Under the pieces are notes generated by a model. It saw only the letters and a list, made by a program, of their open reading frames with translations, was not told the DNA's origin and did no database searches. From positions 1 through 6,128 of the forward strand of contig JAAYKZ010000098.1 of the NCBI GenBank assembly GCA_012522165.1: 6,128 bases of DNA. Direction: 5' to 3'. This document shows positions 1 through 6,128 of the stretch, one piece after another (within the stretch, counting starts at the first letter, position 1; each line of letters opens with the position of its first letter). Both the position numbers and the translations under genes were made by a program. Origin of the DNA: Clostridiales bacterium. GTDB taxonomy: Bacteria > Bacillota > Clostridia > Caldicoprobacterales > UBA3941.

Positions 1-27
1 AGAAGAATTGTAGAAGCTAATGGATAA
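1..27 (+). CDS. Possible C-terminal tail of an upstream gene (partial)
   Basis: Frame 1 reads RRIVEANG followed by a TAA stop at 25-27. The other two plus-strand frames also stop within the first 20 bases, so this is only the longest open tail at the window edge. Eight residues are too few to name a family. If real, the gene ends 62 bp before the beta-galactosidase start on the same strand, which would fit a shared sugar-utilisation operon. That is inference from spacing only. Confidence 0.3.
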   Translation, partial: RRIVEANG

Positions 28-75
28 AGAGAAACTCTAAAATATAAAAAAGTATAAAAATATGTAAAGTCGTAG

Positions 76-83
76 AAAGGAAG
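76..83 (+). promoter_or_regulatory. Ribosome binding site of the beta-galactosidase gene
   Basis: The purine run AAAGGAAG lies 6 nt before the ATG at 90 and is a good match to a Shine-Dalgarno site. It supports that ATG as the start. The AT-rich leader from 28 to 75 contains TATAAA-like strings (43-48 and 53-58), but I see no -35 box at a suitable distance, so no promoter is called there. The gene may be read through from upstream. Confidence 0.65.
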
Positions 84-89
84 AGCTTA

Positions 90-3000
90 ATGTTAGAAAT
101 ATTCAATGGTTTTCATAGAAAGGCAGATTATCAAAATCAGTACATAACTCAAATAAATCGTGCTCCGGCTCATTTTCCATGGGGAGCATATGAAAGCATT
201 CATCAGGCCAGATTGGGGGAAACTTCAAAATATATTCTATCCCTTGATGGTCAATGGGATTTCTCATTTGTGGAAAGGCCAGTGGATTTGCCCCAAAAAA
301 TTAATGACCTTCATAAATTAAAGTGGGGCAAAATACAAGTACCTGGAAATTGGGAGTTGCAAGGCTATGGTAAACCAGTTTATGTAAACACTCCCTATCC
401 ATTCAAGAATAGGACAGGACAGGATTATTTGCTTAAGACAAGCTATAAAGAGGATCAGGATATCTACAAAAAGTATAATCCTCCCTTTATCCCAGAGGAG
501 AATGCTTGTGGCATTTATCGAAGAACATTTACATTACCGGAACATTTTAATGACATGTGTGTATTTATTAACTTCAAAGGCGTGGAGTCTGCCTACTACC
601 TTTGGATCAATGCTCACCCTGTAGGGTATTCTCAGGATAGCAAGTTGCCTTCAGAATTTGAGATAACCCAGTATCTGGTGCCTGGTGAAAATACAATAAC
701 CCTCATAGTGCTCAGATTTTGTGACGGAACATGGCTAGAAGATCAAGACTATTTTCATTTATCCGGCATATTTAGATCTGTGTATCTCATAGCAAAGCCA
801 AGGCTTCGAATCCAAGACTTTAAGATAGATGCCGAACCAGATGGCAAAGATGGAGGAATAATAAAGGCACGATGCTTTGTCAATAGAACTGAGGGTTTTG
901 CAGATTCTTGTATACGTCTTTCCCTCTACGATAGACAGGGCAGGCTTTTAATAGAATCTACCAAACCAGTTGATACTGTCACTCCTATTATACCAACAGG
1001 TCATGAATGGAGATTTAAGGGGATGCGCCCCATTAGTGAGTCTGCATTCTTTGAGCTTAAAGTAGATAATGTACTGCCTTGGAGTTTTGATAAGCCAAAC
1101 TTATATAGAGTAGTGTTTACTTTAATAGATGGAGAGGGTCAAGAAAGGGATTATGAAGCTTGTAATGTAGGATTTAGAAAGATATCCATTGAAAATAATG
1201 TTATCAAACTAAATGGTAAGCGCGTTATATTTAGGGGAGTAAACAGGCATGAACATTTTTGGCTTACAGGACGCACTGTAAGCAGGGAGCAAATGATAGC
1301 AGAGATTAAATTGATGAAAAAGCTAAACTTTAACGCTGTTAGAACCAGCCATTACCCTGATGACCCTATATGGTATGACCTATGTGATAAATATGGCCTT
1401 ATGGTAGTTTGTGAAACTAATATAGAGACCCATGGGGTAGGAGGAAGTATTGCCAATAATCCTGAGTGGGCAGAGTCCATGCTAGAACGGGCAAGGCGTA
1501 TGGTGATAATTTATAAAAACCATCCTTCCATAGTTTCCTGGTCTTTGGGGAACGAGTCTGGATATGGGCCTGCACATGCTGCCATGGCCAATTGGATTAG
1601 GGAGTATGATAATACAAGGCTGGTTCAATATGAGAACAATAACCCTGGCCCCATTGCCAGTGATTTAAGAGGAACTATGTATCCTCCATTGGAGTTTCTT
1701 AATGGAATGATAGCAGATAACGAGGACAGGCGGCCCATAGTGTTGGTTGAATATGCATATCATATAGCCAATTCTGGCGGCCATCTTGAGAAATTTAATT
1801 ATCTTGTTGAGAAACATGAGATATTTCAAGGTGGTTTTGTGTGGGATTGGCAGGATAAATGTCTGGTAGCAGTTAATGAAAAAGGTGAAAGTTTCTTTGG
1901 ATTTGGTGGTGATTGGGATGAAGATTTAACAGACTGGCTACATCCTCATTATATGTGTGCAAATGGCTTTGTGCTATCCGATCTTACCCCCAAACCAAGT
2001 GCTCTGGAGTTAAAGCAGGCTCAAGCACCTATTATCATAGAAGCGGTGGACAAGAATAAAGGTGAGTTTATAATAAAAAATCGTACCCATGATATAGGAT
2101 TTGATGAGCTGGCCCTGGAATATGAGATTTTAGTATATGGAAAGAAAGTTGAAGAAGGTCACATTCATTTGCCTGTTATCCATGAAGGATTCCGGCTAGA
2201 AGATAGTCAGGACTTAAGCTTTAACCTTGATCTCTCTTCTGTTAAAGATAAGCTCCATGAGGTCTATGTAAACATTAGGGTAAAGACTGCTGTAGATTAC
2301 CTTTGGGCAGAAAAAGGGCATGAGATAGCACTATATCAGTTTGAAATAAAGGGACCAGCACCTTCAATGCCAAAACTGTCTGCCTCTGGATCAGGTCTTA
2401 GTATAGAGCGACAAGGGAACTTATTGGTAATAAAGGGTGAAGACTTTAAGGTAATCTTTGATTGTCAAGATAACCTTCTCCTAAGTTATGAACGAAAGGG
2501 TAAGGAGTATCTTATAAATAGTGGACTAGAAAACTTCAGTAGAGGCAGGACTGGCCTTCATTTAGAGGATAAATGGTGGGGAGAGGCCAATGGGTTGTGG
2601 GCTTCTTTTGTGCCAGGCAAGCTACATCGCCAGCCTATGGATATGGATTATGGTATTAGCTGCAAGGAGGGCAATGCCCATGTTTTATTTACCAACAAGA
2701 TTACAGGGGATAAGGGAGAGATATATAGTCAGGTAAGCTATACTATCTATAAAGATGGAGATATAACAGTTAGTGCAGCCATGGATATAGACAGTAGCTT
2801 TGTCCATGTGCCAAGGGTAGGACTTAGCTTTGTGGCACCTAAAGGATTTGAGAACTTACATTGGTATGGCAGAGGTCCAGGAGAGAGCTACTGTGATAGA
2901 AAGCTGTCTGCTCCCGTAGGAGAGTATAGGTCTACTGTTGAAGAGACTCATTTCCCCTTTGTACCTGTTAGCCACAACGGCAGCCATGTTGATACCAGAT

Positions 3001-3263
3001 GGTTTACCTTAAACGATGATGATGGTAATAGTATTACCATAAGTGGTCCTCTCTTTACCTTTGATGTCCATCACAATACTGTGGAGGATTACTGGAAAGC
3101 TAGTCATGAGCATGAGCTAATTCGCCGGGATGAGATTTATATTAATATTGATGGTGCCATGGCGGGGATAGGTGGGGATATGGCTTGGTCCACGGATTTT
3201 GATGATAAACACAAGGTGTTTGCTGGAAAACATCATTTCCAGTTTACCATAAGCTTTAAATAA
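90..3263 (+). CDS. lacZ: LacZ-type GH2 beta-galactosidase, cytoplasmic, with divergent substrate-pocket motifs
   Basis: Glycoside hydrolase family 2 enzyme of 1057 residues (E. coli LacZ has 1024). It is predicted to cleave terminal beta-galactosides by the retaining mechanism. There is no signal peptide, so it should act on imported substrate. Domain order: jelly-roll sugar-binding domain (about 15-240), Ig-like domain (240-365), TIM barrel (370-660), linker Ig-like domain (660-755) and beta-galactosidase small-chain domain (780-1055). The acid/base is Glu489 in WSLGNESG and the nucleophile is Glu554 in VEYAY. Glu446 and His448 in NIETHG match the Mg ligands. Asn100, Asp183, NRHEH (385-389), Trp585, Asn625 and Trp1033 match E. 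coli N102, D201, the R388/H391 motif, W568, N604 and W999. Four places differ: Tyr557 for His540, Met622 for Phe601, a rewritten RAPLDND loop (818-831) and SHNG for SENG (961-964). The beta-galactosidase fold is near certain; lactose as the natural substrate is not. Confidence 0.93.
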   Translation: MLEIFNGFHRKADYQNQYITQINRAPAHFPWGAYESIHQARLGETSKYILSLDGQWDFSFVERPVDLPQKINDLHKLKWGKIQVPGNWELQGYGKPVYVNTPYPFKNRTGQDYLLKTSYKEDQDIYKKYNPPFIPEENACGIYRRTFTLPEHFNDMCVFINFKGVESAYYLWINAHPVGYSQDSKLPSEFEITQYLVPGENTITLIVLRFCDGTWLEDQDYFHLSGIFRSVYLIAKPRLRIQDFKIDAEPDGKDGGIIKARCFVNRTEGFADSCIRLSLYDRQGRLLIESTKPVDTVTPIIPTGHEWRFKGMRPISESAFFELKVDNVLPWSFDKPNLYRVVFTLIDGEGQERDYEACNVGFRKISIENNVIKLNGKRVIFRGVNRHEHFWLTGRTVSREQMIAEIKLMKKLNFNAVRTSHYPDDPIWYDLCDKYGLMVVCETNIETHGVGGSIANNPEWAESMLERARRMVIIYKNHPSIVSWSLGNESGYGPAHAAMANWIREYDNTRLVQYENNNPGPIASDLRGTMYPPLEFLNGMIADNEDRRPIVLVEYAYHIANSGGHLEKFNYLVEKHEIFQGGFVWDWQDKCLVAVNEKGESFFGFGGDWDEDLTDWLHPHYMCANGFVLSDLTPKPSALELKQAQAPIIIEAVDKNKGEFIIKNRTHDIGFDELALEYEILVYGKKVEEGHIHLPVIHEGFRLEDSQDLSFNLDLSSVKDKLHEVYVNIRVKTAVDYLWAEKGHEIALYQFEIKGPAPSMPKLSASGSGLSIERQGNLLVIKGEDFKVIFDCQDNLLLSYERKGKEYLINSGLENFSRGRTGLHLEDKWWGEANGLWASFVPGKLHRQPMDMDYGISCKEGNAHVLFTNKITGDKGEIYSQVSYTIYKDGDITVSAAMDIDSSFVHVPRVGLSFVAPKGFENLHWYGRGPGESYCDRKLSAPVGEYRSTVEETHFPFVPVSHNGSHVDTRWFTLNDDDGNSITISGPLFTFDVHHNTVEDYWKASHEHELIRRDEIYINIDGAMAGIGGDMAWSTDFDDKHKVFAGKHHFQFTISFK

Positions 3264-3270
3264 GTAGCAG

Positions 3271-3308
3271 GGCCACTTTAAAGGCATTAGTTTGTCTTTG
3301 AAGTGGCC
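3271..3308 (+). terminator. Hairpin after lacZ, probable transcription terminator without a good T tract
   Basis: Bases 3271-3285 pair with 3294-3308 as a 15-bp stem containing two G-U wobbles (3279/3300 and 3284/3295). The outer part GGCCACTT/AAGTGGCC is perfect, and the loop is 8 nt. It begins 7 nt after the lacZ stop, where a terminator is expected. The sequence that follows, TAGTTAATC, is not a proper T tract, so this may be a weak terminator or an mRNA 3'-end stabilising hairpin. Confidence 0.55.
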
Positions 3309-3368
3309 TAGTTAATCATAATTGCCCTTGTAATGTTAACACTTTATTCATATTTTTTTTAAAATACT

Positions 3369-3398
3369 TTGCTATAATATCTAAAGTAGTGATATAAT
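3369..3398 (+). promoter_or_regulatory. Candidate sigma-A promoter of the ABC operon, with a second extended -10 upstream
   Basis: TTGCTA (3369-3374; four of six matches to TTGACA) is followed after 18 bp by a perfect TATAAT (3393-3398). This -10 carries the extended TGN element (TG at 3390-3391). A second perfect TATAAT at 3373-3378 also has the TGN extension (TG at 3370-3371) but no convincing -35 at 16-18 bp; it overlaps the -35 of the first. Transcription would start near 3405, leaving a leader of about 40 nt before the TTG start at 3444. No operator palindrome of useful length was seen. Confidence 0.55.
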
Positions 3399-3430
3399 TA
3401 TTGATATTTAATGTCCTGAAATGCAGAAAT

Positions 3431-3438
3431 GGGGGGAG
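3431..3438 (+). promoter_or_regulatory. Ribosome binding site that fixes the TTG start of the ABC ATPase
   Basis: GGGGGGAG ends 5 nt before TTG at 3444. The only in-frame ATG just upstream (3429) runs into a TAA at 3441-3443. The TTG is therefore the first usable start, and it gives the N terminus MIKIENLTKRYG expected for this family. Confidence 0.75.
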
Positions 3439-3443
3439 AATAA

Positions 3444-4394
3444 TTGATAAAAATTGAAAATCTTACAAAGCGGTATGGACAGCATGTAGCCGTTGATAAT
3501 TTAAATTTTACCGTAAATGAGGGGGAAGTAGTAGGATTTCTTGGTCCTAACGGAGCCGGTAAATCCACTACAATGAATATTATCACAGGCTATATTTCCG
3601 CAACAGAGGGTACTGTCACAGTGGACGGGTACGATATTTTGGACAATCCTGAGGAAGTAAAAAAGCGCATCGGATATATGCCAGAGCTTCCACCATTATA
3701 TGTGGATATGACAGTTAAGGAGTATCTTGACTTTGTATTTGAAATTAAAAAAGCAAACACAAAGAACAAAAAACAAGAAATGGAAAGAATTATGGAGCTG
3801 GTTAAAATAACCGATGTACAAAATCGACTTATTAAAAACCTATCCAAAGGATATAAGCAAAGAGTAGGATTGGCACAGGCTTTGGTAGGAAATCCACCAG
3901 TTCTTATTTTGGATGAACCTACTGTAGGTCTGGATCCTAAGCAAATAATTGAGATCCGAAATCTTATCAAAGATCTGGGAAGAAAACATACCGTCATATT
4001 AAGCTCCCATATACTGCCTGAGGTTAGTGCAGTATGTGAGCGGGTCATAATTATAAACAAGGGTAGGATAGTAGCTAGTGACACCCCAGAAAACCTATCT
4101 AAGAGATTGGGAGAGAGTAGTAAGCTATCCATAAGAATAGCTGCGAATGAAAAACAAGCCGTAAAGGTTCTCAGGGATGTTCCCGGTATAAAATATGTTG
4201 AGGCACAAGGGGTTAAAGAGCCAGATACCGTCGATGTTTGGGTAGAAGCTGAAAAGGATATAGATGTCCGTAGGCCTATCTTCAATGCACTAAGCCGTGC
4301 AGGATACCCTATACTTCAGATGAAATCCATGGATCTTACTCTGGAGGAAATCTTCTTACAGGTAACTACTCAGGAAAATGGGGAGGTGTCCTAA
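3444..4394 (+). CDS. ABC transporter ATP-binding protein, GldA type
   Basis: A 316-residue cytoplasmic ATPase that should drive the membrane permease encoded directly after it. All nucleotide-binding motifs are present: Walker A GPNGAGKST (34-42, Lys40), signature LSKGYKQR (133-140), Walker B VLILDEP (153-159, catalytic Glu158), a D-loop GLDP just after, and the switch His189 in SSH. The Q-loop position holds Glu81 in GYMPE, as is common in GldA-like ATPases (GYLPE). Residues from about 220 form the C-terminal extension typical of this subfamily, ending in the DLTLEEIFL motif. The TTG start is set by a strong ribosome site. The stop lies 1 nt before the permease ATG, so the two are probably translationally coupled. 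The family is related to the gliding-motility ATPase GldA and to exporter ATPases generally. The substrate cannot be read from the sequence, and gliding should not be assumed. Confidence 0.93.
   Translation: MIKIENLTKRYGQHVAVDNLNFTVNEGEVVGFLGPNGAGKSTTMNIITGYISATEGTVTVDGYDILDNPEEVKKRIGYMPELPPLYVDMTVKEYLDFVFEIKKANTKNKKQEMERIMELVKITDVQNRLIKNLSKGYKQRVGLAQALVGNPPVLILDEPTVGLDPKQIIEIRNLIKDLGRKHTVILSSHILPEVSAVCERVIIINKGRIVASDTPENLSKRLGESSKLSIRIAANEKQAVKVLRDVPGIKYVEAQGVKEPDTVDVWVEAEKDIDVRRPIFNALSRAGYPILQMKSMDLTLEEIFLQVTTQENGEVS
4380..4388 (+). promoter_or_regulatory. Ribosome binding site of the permease, inside the end of the ATPase gene
   Basis: GGGGAGGTG, a near-consensus Shine-Dalgarno site, ends 7 nt before ATG at 4396. 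It lies within the last codons of the ATPase gene. It rules out the in-frame ATG at 4378, which would place the ribosome site inside the coding region and has no such site of its own. Confidence 0.8.
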
Positions 4395-4395
4395 T

Positions 4396-5262
4396 ATGTT
4401 AGCAATATATAAACGTGAATTAAGAGCTTATTTTACTTCATCTACAGGTTTCATATTTATGGGATTTTTCCTATTGCTATCAGGATTCTTTTTTGCTTTG
4501 ACAAACATATTTGGCGCTAGTTCCAATTACAACTCGGTGTTAGGGAGTATAACCTTTATTTTCCTGATAGTGGTACCTATTTTGACTATGAGACTTATGC
4601 CTGATGATAAAAGACTAAGAACTGATCAGCTATTGTATACCAGTCCTCTCAGTATATCTGGAATAGTACTGGGCAAATATTTAGCTGCTGTAACAGTATT
4701 TTTGCTAACTTTACTTGTTACTTGCCTATACCCTATTATAATGTCCTTCTTTGGAGATATAGCTGTATGGGAGATAGTAGGAGGATATATAGGATTTTTG
4801 TTGCTAGGTTCTTCCTTTATATCTATAGGCTTGTTTATATCTTCTCTGACGGAAAACCAGGTTATAGCTGCAGTAATAACCTTCAGCGCATTGTTATTTG
4901 TATGGCTTCTTGATTGGGTTACTCAGGGACTTCCCACAGATCGTGTTTCCGGTATTGTTTTTGCTGTTATTTTGGCTTTGGCAGCTGGAGCCTTTGTTTA
5001 TTACAATACGAGAAATATCTATGTAGGAGTTGCTACCACCTTAGTAGGAGTAGCCATAATAGTGGCCGCTTATTTCCTGGCTGACAGATTTTTCTTCGAC
5101 GGATTTATTGTACGGGTATTTGAATGGTTTTCACTATTAAAACGCTACGATGATTTTCAGATGGGAATACTCAGTTTAAGTTCTATAGTATATTATATTA
5201 CTTTTTCATCAGCCTTTATTTTCTTAACAGTAAGGGCAATTGAGAAAAAACGATGGAGTTAG
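4396..5262 (+). CDS. ABC transporter permease, GldF type (ABC-2 family)
   Basis: A 288-residue integral membrane protein, starting MLAIYKRELRAYF. It has about six to eight hydrophobic segments: 18-38, 50-66, 96-118, 130-150, 156-175, 185-203, 209-230 and 260-281. The loop after the second segment reads MRLMPDDKRLRTDQLL and continues TSPLS..IVLGKYLAA. This is the characteristic motif of the GldF/ABC-2 permease group, which usually has acidic-acidic-Lys-Arg at this spot; here it is DDKR (70-73). The N-terminal amphipathic KRELRAYF stretch resembles the coupling element of ABC-2 permeases. The protein should pair with the ATPase encoded 1 nt upstream and the GldG-like protein encoded 11 nt downstream. 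The ATG at 4396 is preferred over 4378 because of the ribosome site at 4380-4388. Direction and substrate of transport are unknown; ABC-2 members are normally exporters or mechanotransmission proteins. Confidence 0.9.
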   Translation: MLAIYKRELRAYFTSSTGFIFMGFFLLLSGFFFALTNIFGASSNYNSVLGSITFIFLIVVPILTMRLMPDDKRLRTDQLLYTSPLSISGIVLGKYLAAVTVFLLTLLVTCLYPIIMSFFGDIAVWEIVGGYIGFLLLGSSFISIGLFISSLTENQVIAAVITFSALLFVWLLDWVTQGLPTDRVSGIVFAVILALAAGAFVYYNTRNIYVGVATTLVGVAIIVAAYFLADRFFFDGFIVRVFEWFSLLKRYDDFQMGILSLSSIVYYITFSSAFIFLTVRAIEKKRWS

Positions 5263-5269
5263 GGGGGAT
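5262..5269 (+). promoter_or_regulatory. Ribosome binding site of the GldG-like gene
   Basis: GGGGGGAT starts on the last base of the permease stop codon. The G run ends 6 nt before the GTG at 5274, which favours GTG as the start. A second possible start, ATG at 5313 in the same frame, has its own AGGAAG (5301-5306) 6 nt upstream, so the choice is not final. Confidence 0.6.
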
Positions 5270-5273
5270 TAGG

Positions 5274-6128
5274 GTGAAAAAGGCAGATACAAAAACTAAC
5301 AGGAAGAAAATAATGGACTCATTCAAAGATAAAAAGTTTAAATACGGCGGATACGCCACCTTGCTTACAGCTTTTGTTCTGGCTATTTTGGTTGTTATAA
5401 ATCTGGTGGTGGATCAGATACCCTTTAGGTTAGATCTCACTGAGAACCGTATGTTTTCTCTATCGGATCAGACTGAGAAAATAGTGGAAAACCTGGATCA
5501 GGAGATTCGAATAATTGGATTGTATCAGACGGGTAAAGAAAATACCATGTTTGATGAAATACTGCAAAGATATAGAAGAATTAATAAAAATATCTCTATT
5601 ACCTATATTGATCCTGTAAAAAATCCTACCTTTTCAAGCAAGTACACTAAGGATGGAACTAGCCTTAGAGAAGGCAGCTATATAGTGGAAAGCGACGAAA
5701 GGTTTAAGATAATTGATTACTATGATCTATTCAATATAAAATCAGACCAATATGGCACACGGGCAGAATCCTTGGCTTTGGAGCAACGAGTTACAAATGC
5801 CATTCAATATGTAACCGCGGACAAATTGCCTGTTGTTTATACCTTAGAAGGGCATATGGAACAGGCTTTGCCTTATGAATTAAGACAACAAATGGAATTA
5901 GAAAACTATGAAATCAAAACCCTCTCCCTTCTAACTGAGGAAAGTGTACCATCTGATGCTACTGTATTAATGGTCATAGCTCCACAGAGGGATATTACTG
6001 CTGAAGAGGAACAAAAAATTAGAGAGTATCTTGAAAACCAAGGTCGAGCAATATTTTTGATGGAAATTACAGAAAATGAGATGCCCAACTTTAGCAGCCT
6101 TCTAAAAAGCTATGGAATAGCATTAAAT
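5274..6128 (+). CDS. GldG-type ABC transport auxiliary protein, N-terminal part (runs off the window)
   Basis: An open frame of 285 codons with no stop by the window edge. Family members are usually about 450-500 residues, so the C-terminal part and its expected membrane segment lie outside. It begins with GTG (5274); the alternative ATG at 5313 would remove 13 residues. A charged N terminus is followed by one membrane segment (about 27-46). Next comes the family hallmark DLTENRMFSLSDQT (53-66), after which the chain is soluble and probably faces the outside. The stretch LALEQRVTNAIQYV is followed by VVYTLEGHMEQAL, which corresponds to the GHGE-like motif of GldG proteins (GHME at 193-196 here). 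These features fit the ABC_transp_aux / GldG family. With the ATPase and permease genes just upstream it forms the usual three-gene set. The exact biochemical role of the family is not known. Confidence 0.88.
   Translation, partial: MKKADTKTNRKKIMDSFKDKKFKYGGYATLLTAFVLAILVVINLVVDQIPFRLDLTENRMFSLSDQTEKIVENLDQEIRIIGLYQTGKENTMFDEILQRYRRINKNISITYIDPVKNPTFSSKYTKDGTSLREGSYIVESDERFKIIDYYDLFNIKSDQYGTRAESLALEQRVTNAIQYVTADKLPVVYTLEGHMEQALPYELRQQMELENYEIKTLSLLTEESVPSDATVLMVIAPQRDITAEEEQKIREYLENQGRAIFLMEITENEMPNFSSLLKSYGIALN

Noticed and set aside
28..89. Possible lacZ promoter from TATAAA-like strings at 43-48 and 53-58
   Set aside because: No -35-like hexamer lies 16-19 bp upstream, and A/T-rich strings of this kind are expected by chance here.
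3311..3340. GTTAA...TTAAC inverted repeat as an operator
   Set aside because: Only five bases pair across a 20-nt spacer, too weak to support a regulator site in AT-rich DNA.
3398..3586. 62-codon open frame on the minus strand
   Set aside because: It overlaps the promoter, ribosome site and first 48 codons of the ATPase gene, and its translation is antisense of the Walker A region.
3590..4285. 231-codon open frame on the minus strand
   Set aside because: It lies wholly inside the ABC ATPase gene, whose motifs are all intact. The translation has no recognisable domain and looks like an antisense shadow.
4378..4395. Earlier in-frame ATG for the permease
   Set aside because: Starting there would overlap the ATPase gene and place the strong GGGGAGGTG site inside the coding sequence. 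ATG at 4396 has the correct spacing.
4722..4913. 63-codon open frame inside the permease gene in another plus frame
   Set aside because: It is fully nested in a well-supported membrane protein gene, with no ribosome site and no recognisable sequence.
5906..6088. 60-codon open frame on the minus strand
   Set aside because: It is opposite the GldG-like gene, which is continuous through this region with family motifs.

Overview
The window is AT-rich (about 40 % GC by eye). It has strong purine-rich Shine-Dalgarno sites (GGGGGGAG, GGGGAGGTG), TTG and GTG start codons and close gene packing, all on the plus strand. This suggests a low-GC Gram-positive, most likely a clostridial member of the Bacillota. 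The assignment rests on style and family content, as no marker gene is present.

Layout: (1) positions 1-27 may be the last eight codons of an upstream gene. (2) After a 62-bp AT-rich leader comes a complete 1057-residue LacZ-type GH2 beta-galactosidase (90-3263) without a signal peptide. It keeps the acid/base Glu489, the nucleophile Glu554 and the Mg ligands, but several substrate-pocket motifs differ from the E. coli enzyme. (3) A 180-bp intergenic region carries a 15-bp hairpin just after the lacZ stop and then two extended -10 boxes. (4) A tightly packed operon follows: a GldA-type ABC ATPase (3444-4394, TTG start), a GldF-type membrane permease (4396-5262, 1 nt after the previous stop) and a GldG-type membrane-anchored auxiliary protein (from 5274, GTG start), which is still open at the window end.

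The galactosidase would hydrolyse imported beta-galactosides in the cytoplasm. The ABC genes look like a separate transcription unit: the ATPase powers the permease, and the GldG-type protein supplies a large domain, probably extracytoplasmic. In Flavobacterium such genes were linked to gliding, but homologues are widespread in non-gliding bacteria and their substrate is unknown. Nothing links the two units functionally.

I found no RNA gene, mobile element, CRISPR array or long repeat. No clearly new system is visible. The most worthwhile leads are the altered active-site loops of the GH2 enzyme and the substrate-unknown Gld-like ABC operon.
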